From NCBI GenBank assembly GCA_047626155.1, contig JBLHRR010000117.1, positions 1-17,979 on the forward strand: a DNA stretch of 17,979 bases, written 5' to 3'. The position numbers and the translations under genes are program-made. Source of the stretch: CALGLS01 sp047626155 (GTDB lineage Bacteria > Bacteroidota > Bacteroidia > Chitinophagales > Saprospiraceae). A model generated the notes under the pieces. The model had not been told where the DNA came from and did no database searches. It saw only the letters and a program-made list of their open reading frames with translations. Of this stretch, positions 14,779 through 17,979 are shown in pieces (position 1 is the first letter of the stretch; every line of letters starts with the position of its first letter).

Positions 14779-15180
14779 TCACGAAACCTTCGGTTTGAAT
14801 TTCAAAGAAATAGAGTTGATACAATATCTAGTGTTCGTTGGCGGTGGGCCATCGGGAAAAATGTGCCCCAGATGCGATCCACAATTGCTGCAAACCAATT
14901 CAGTCCGGACCATTCCATGGCTGCTATCTTTGATGTGCTCTATGTTTGCGTTATCCAATTCTGTCCAGAAGGAAGGCCATCCGCAACCGGAGTGGTATTT
15001 CTGTTCAGATTTGAAAAGGGCGAAATCACAGGCGCCGCAGTGGTAGCTGCCTTTGTCTTCTGTATTGGTGTACGCTCCGATGCCGGCGCGTTCTGTTCCT
15101 TTTTGTCGGAGTACTCTAAACGCTTCAGGGCTGAGGAGCTGTCTCCATTCTTCTTCGGTCTTGGTGACGTTATATTTCAT
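14779..15180 (-). CDS. msrB: Peptide-methionine (R)-S-oxide reductase
   Basis: The enzyme reduces methionine-R-sulfoxide in proteins, repairing oxidative damage in the cytosol with thioredoxin as reductant. At 133 residues it is a complete single-domain MsrB. The structural zinc site is formed by Cys48 and Cys51 (HCGAC) and Cys97 and Cys100 (CSNCGSHLGH). The active site is RYCINS with catalytic Cys120; the conserved CGWPSF motif (66-71) and HIFPDGP (106-112) are also present, and Cys66 is in the CGWPSF position where a resolving cysteine can occur. No signal peptide is seen. It is on the same strand as the acyl-CoA dehydrogenase gene but 190 bp upstream of it, so probably a separate unit. Confidence 0.96.
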   Translation of the reverse strand: MKYNVTKTEEEWRQLLSPEAFRVLRQKGTERAGIGAYTNTEDKGSYHCGACDFALFKSEQKYHSGCGWPSFWTELDNANIEHIKDSSHGMVRTELVCSNCGSHLGHIFPDGPPPTNTRYCINSISLKFKPKVS

Positions 15181-15436
15181 ATTAGTAGTATTATTTTACT
15201 TTAACACAATTATCCTTATAGTGTTTTAACATTTGAGAATCTGATTGCTGAAATTATCAAAAAGGGAGGGAAATGTGGCTATTACTGGAGGAAAATTTTC
15301 TATTTTCGCTGCTGGTTGTCAGATGAATTGCGATAAAAAGGGTAGAAGTTCGTCAAAAGCCAAACACATTACTCAGTTAAAAGTATCTGTTCAAAACTTA
15401 TCATTATTTTGGCCAATTACTTAAAAAAATAAACTC

Positions 15437-16324
15437 ATGAAAAACATAACCGTTATTGGAGCAGGAACGATGGGCAATGGAATCGCTCATGTATTCGCAA
15501 TGAAAGATTATGCCGTTACTTTGGTAGACATATCTCAGGAGGCTTTAGATAGAGGAATGGCTACGATCAGTAAAAACCTGGATCGGATGGTAGCAAAGGA
15601 GAAAATTTCTGAAGCTGATAAGGCAGCGACTTTAGAACGTATTATTACTGTTACAGATTTAGCTACAGCGGTTGCTAATGCTGATCTAGTGGTAGAAGCA
15701 GCTACGGAAAGAGTGGACTTGAAATTGAATATCTTTAAAACGATTGATGAAAATGCACCGGCACATGCTATTCTAGCTTCTAACACGTCGTCTATTTCGA
15801 TTACCAAAATTGCTGCAGCTACTAAGCGTCCAGAAAAAGTGATCGGTATGCATTTTATGAATCCGGTTCCAGTCATGAAATTGGTAGAAGTAATCCGTGG
15901 TTATGCGACAACGGATGAGGTGACCAATCAAATCATGGAGATGTCAAAGAATCTTGGAAAGGTTCCAACTTTGGCAAATGACTATCCTGGTTTTGTAGCT
16001 AACCGTATTTTGATTCCAATGATCAATGAGGCGATTTATACTTTGCACGAAGGAGTGGCAGGTGTGGAAGAAATTGATACTGTGATGAAGTTGGGAATGG
16101 CTCATCCGATGGGACCTTTGCAATTGGCAGACTTTATCGGTTTGGATGTTTGTCTGGCTATTTGTAACGTGCTTTATGATGGGTTTAAATTACCAAAATA
16201 TGCTCCTTGTCCTTTGCTTGTAAATATGGTGACGGCTGGTAAATTGGGACGTAAGAGTGGGGAAGGATTTTATGTGTATGAGAAGGGGCGGAGAGAATTG
16301 GTGGTGGCACCTACCTTTGCTTAA
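15437..16324 (+). CDS. 3-hydroxyacyl-CoA (3-hydroxybutyryl-CoA) dehydrogenase
   Basis: The enzyme interconverts L-3-hydroxyacyl-CoA and 3-oxoacyl-CoA with NAD(H), either in beta-oxidation or in butyrate-type metabolism. The Rossmann motif is VIGAGTMGNGIA (6-17). Other family motifs are VVEAATE (85-91), ASNTSSISI (114-122, Ser118 near the substrate), IGMHFMNPVP (136-145, catalytic His139), KLVEVIRG (148-155, Glu151 partner) and NDYPGFVANRIL (181-192, Asn189). HPMGPLQLADFIGLD (223-237) and GRKSGEGFY (271-279) mark the C-terminal dimerisation domain. At 295 residues it is the single-domain Hbd/PaaH type and not the FadB fusion. The His-Glu spacing of 12 equals that of the human enzyme. It diverges from msrB; a hairpin repeat lies downstream. 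Confidence 0.95.
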   Translation: MKNITVIGAGTMGNGIAHVFAMKDYAVTLVDISQEALDRGMATISKNLDRMVAKEKISEADKAATLERIITVTDLATAVANADLVVEAATERVDLKLNIFKTIDENAPAHAILASNTSSISITKIAAATKRPEKVIGMHFMNPVPVMKLVEVIRGYATTDEVTNQIMEMSKNLGKVPTLANDYPGFVANRILIPMINEAIYTLHEGVAGVEEIDTVMKLGMAHPMGPLQLADFIGLDVCLAICNVLYDGFKLPKYAPCPLLVNMVTAGKLGRKSGEGFYVYEKGRRELVVAPTFA

Positions 16325-16364
16325 GTCAGTATTATCTATAAACTTTATTGTATTCCTAAGTAGC

Positions 16365-16425
16365 GTGTTTTGTGTGGCTATGTGTGAAAAATCGCGAATT
16401 TTAAACACATAGCCACATAGAACAC
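16365..16425. repeat. Long imperfect hairpin, dispersed-repeat type
   Basis: Two 21-nt arms (16365-16385 and 16405-16425) pair at 19 positions, with the core GTGGCTATGTGT and its complement perfect. The loop AAAAATCGCGAATTTT can extend the stem. Further ACACATAG and ACATAGC words follow (16465-16505), along with an AT hairpin AAAAAATG/CATTTTTT (16474-16494). This resembles the 'ctatgtggctatgtgt' intergenic repeats I recall from other Bacteroidota. It lies 40 bp after the hydroxyacyl-CoA dehydrogenase stop. Confidence 0.65.
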
Positions 16426-16584
16426 AAACCTGTCCGCCTACGGAGGATTCCCCGATCGCAGAAGTACACATAGAAAAAATGCTTTTCATTTTTTTACATA
16501 GCTCACAATAGTTGAGGATTATCGAGTCTTTTGGAATTAAAAGCACTGATGTTTATCAAACCACTTCGTTTCAACCACATGATA

Positions 16585-17061
16585 ATGACTGTCAAATTCC
16601 AGCTTCCCTTCTTAGCCCTGGCATTACTAATGGTCTTCTGCCAAAACAGTCCGAGCCCCAAATCGGATCCTCCTAACAGTATTTCCTACACCCTCAATCC
16701 TCAGAAACAACAGCTTCAATTTTTTCACAAAAATGAAAAGGGAATACCTTTTATCAATCATGGTAATTTAAAAAAGCAATTAGAAAACGAAAACAAAACC
16801 CTTGTTTTTGCAATGAATGGAGGTATGTATAACAAGGATCTTACGCCACAAGGTTTGTACATCGAAAAACGAAAAACCATAGCTCCACTAGATGTCCAAG
16901 AAAAAGGATATGGTAACTTCTATCTTCAGCCGAATGGCGTATTCTATTTAGATAAGGGTGACAAGCCGAGTATCAGAACGACTTCTAGTTTTGAGTACAA
17001 CGAAGAGATTCAATATGCGACTCAATCTGGGCCGATGCTTTTGATGAAAAAATGCTACTAG
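16585..17061 (+). pseudogene. Phosphodiester glycosidase-domain (NAGPA/YigE-like) gene, 3'-truncated
   Basis: From the ATG at 16585 an exported protein begins (MTVKFQLPFLALALLMVFC, a lipoprotein-like signal; in-frame ATGs at 16549 and 16579 and a TTG at 16531 are less likely). Residues that follow match the phosphodiester glycosidase family: FAMNGGMYNKDLTPQGLY, GNFYLQPNGVFY and ATQSGPMLLM. In intact relatives (about 240-260 residues) this SGPML motif is followed by some 90 more residues with the RNGVG and YLDG motifs. Here the frame stops after MKKCY, giving only 158 residues. The missing part is not found in any frame; instead the next sequence codes for the tail of an unrelated HD protein. 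The product is probably non-functional. Confidence 0.8.
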
Positions 17062-17291
17062 ATTTTGATTTGGAGATACTGTCGCGTGATTGGAAGGACT
17101 ATGAATTGTATACGCAACAAATAAGAAAGGAGTATTGGATGTATCCGGGGCCAATTTATAGAAAGGGGAGGAGAGAGGCGATGCAGCATTTTTTGGAACG
17201 GGAGTATATTTATCAGTCGGAATTGTTTAGGACGGAGGGTGAAGAGAAGGCTCGTGCAAATATTGTTGCGGAGATAAAAAGCCTAAGTTGA
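17043..17291 (+). pseudogene. C-terminal remnant of a COG4339-type HD-domain protein
   Basis: The frame reading LLDFDLEILSRDWKDYELY, QQIRKEYWMYP, YRKGRREAMQHFLEREYIY and ARANIVAEIKSL matches the C-terminal part of predicted metal-dependent HD-superfamily phosphohydrolases (COG4339, about 200 residues in full), as I remember that family. About 80 residues are present. The metal-binding HD histidine/aspartate region and the rest of the N-terminal part are missing. An ATG at 17052 overlaps the stop of the truncated glycosidase gene, but translation would yield only a fragment. It ends 1 bp before the stop of the convergent gene. Confidence 0.75.
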
Positions 17292-17292
17292 A

Positions 17293-17979
17293 CTAGCTCC
17301 TCAACACCTCAGACAAAGAGCGTCTCGAAATCCTAGCTTTCAACCAGCTAATCACATCCAGATAACTAATCGACAATTGCTGCAAAGGATCTTCTTTCAA
17401 TAGTTCCAGCTCAGCCAAATAGTCTTTCATGATCTCCTTATGATCAAAAGGAGGCGCTTTAGCCAAAGCTTTAAATAAATTCAGCGTACTAATCTGCGCA
17501 GGATTATGATCTTTCGTTCTTTCGAAAAACGGACGGAATGACTTTAAAGCATAGGTCATCGACTCAAAGTCCTGCAATTCGTAATGACACATTAAGAACA
17601 TGAGACGTGCATAATACTGCAAGTCTTCCCGAAGGTTTAGCATGTCTTTATTGACAATCTTATTAAGGTAGAAAATGGACTTACTAATCTTATTTGCTCC
17701 AAAGTAAATCCAGGCAATTTTAAAATAAAAAACCAAAACTCGATGATCATCTAACTTGGTTTTGTATTTCTTGATCCGTTTGGTCGTTCTTGGAATATGC
17801 GTCAATCCTTTTTCAAAGTCTCCATCAATAACCACCTGATTCAAGCGGCCGGAATGCACATATAGAAAGGAAATGATCCGTGAGTTTTCATTGAATTTTT
17901 TATAATTACCGTAGCGAAAATCTTCAAACTCACTGAGGTATTTCTCCAAGTTTTTGCTGTCTCTCAAGTGCATTGCCGC
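17293..17979 (-). CDS. TPR-like conserved hypothetical protein, C-terminal part
   Basis: The frame is open through the right edge (two more codons beyond the Met at 17971-17973), so this is the C-terminal 228 residues of a longer protein. It is predicted to be all alpha-helical, with TPR-like repeats, for example KISKSIFYLNKIVNKDML and LQYYARLMFLMCHYELQDFE. Segments such as FEDFRYGNYKKFNENSR, VFYFKIAWIYFGANKIS and LREDLQYYAR recall a family of about 500-residue hypothetical proteins common in Saprospiria. No signal peptide can be judged since the N-terminus is absent. Function is unknown; TPR folds usually hold protein partners. Recognition is from memory, confidence moderate. Confidence 0.75.
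   Translation of the reverse strand, partial: AAMHLRDSKNLEKYLSEFEDFRYGNYKKFNENSRIISFLYVHSGRLNQVVIDGDFEKGLTHIPRTTKRIKKYKTKLDDHRVLVFYFKIAWIYFGANKISKSIFYLNKIVNKDMLNLREDLQYYARLMFLMCHYELQDFESMTYALKSFRPFFERTKDHNPAQISTLNLFKALAKAPPFDHKEIMKDYLAELELLKEDPLQQLSISYLDVISWLKARISRRSLSEVLRS

Noticed and set aside
12789..16324. An operon-like fatty acid degradation cluster
   Set aside because: The acyl-CoA dehydrogenase and hydroxyacyl-CoA dehydrogenase genes lie on opposite strands with msrB between them, and no thiolase or hydratase is present.

Overview
The window looks like a stretch of chromosome from a Bacteroidota bacterium, probably a marine or environmental Saprospiria (Lewinella/Saprospira-like). 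Signs of this are moderate to low GC, genes that start without obvious Shine-Dalgarno sites, and several promoters of the Bacteroidota type (TTTG or TTG, about 19 bp, TAnnTTTG). The yebC gene has the Bacteroidota-style N-terminus, and the exported proteins include an OmpA-domain protein with a Sus-style QN-start after its signal peptide. The partial gene at the right edge belongs to a TPR-like family that I associate with Saprospiria. The taxonomic call is inference; there is no rRNA or other marker in the window.

Layout from left to right: a partial membrane-anchored haem-binding protein (minus) diverges from aroE (shikimate dehydrogenase). A 350-bp gap then holds a REP-like hairpin repeat and a strongly folded leader candidate ahead of a monofunctional proline dehydrogenase. 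A Rid-family protein converges on it with a 4-bp overlap. A 590-bp gap with a promoter-like site and a very long inverted repeat precedes a sterol desaturase/fatty acid hydroxylase family membrane enzyme, which ends at a clear terminator. On the minus strand follow yebC and a large OmpA-domain fusion protein. On the plus strand are folD and an AT-rich exported protein of unknown function. Further on are a lipoprotein-type prolyl oligopeptidase/oligopeptidase B (minus), an acyl-CoA dehydrogenase (minus), msrB (minus), and a 3-hydroxyacyl-CoA dehydrogenase (plus). Next come two gene remnants joined head to tail: a 3'-truncated phosphodiester glycosidase-domain gene and the 3' end of a COG4339-type HD-domain gene. 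The window ends in a partial TPR-like hypothetical gene (minus).

The genes are mostly independent housekeeping or catabolic units: shikimate and folate metabolism, proline catabolism, two enzymes that fit beta-oxidation or CoA-ester catabolism, protein repair and peptide breakdown. There is little operon structure; most genes seem to have their own promoters. I see no CRISPR array, transposase, phage module, tRNA, rRNA, toxin-antitoxin pair or defence cluster, and no convincing new multi-gene system. The points that most deserve a second look are the glycosidase/HD junction near 17045, the OmpA fusion whose C-terminal domain seems to have lost its signature histidines, the folded leaders before the proline dehydrogenase and desaturase genes, and the dispersed hairpin repeats.
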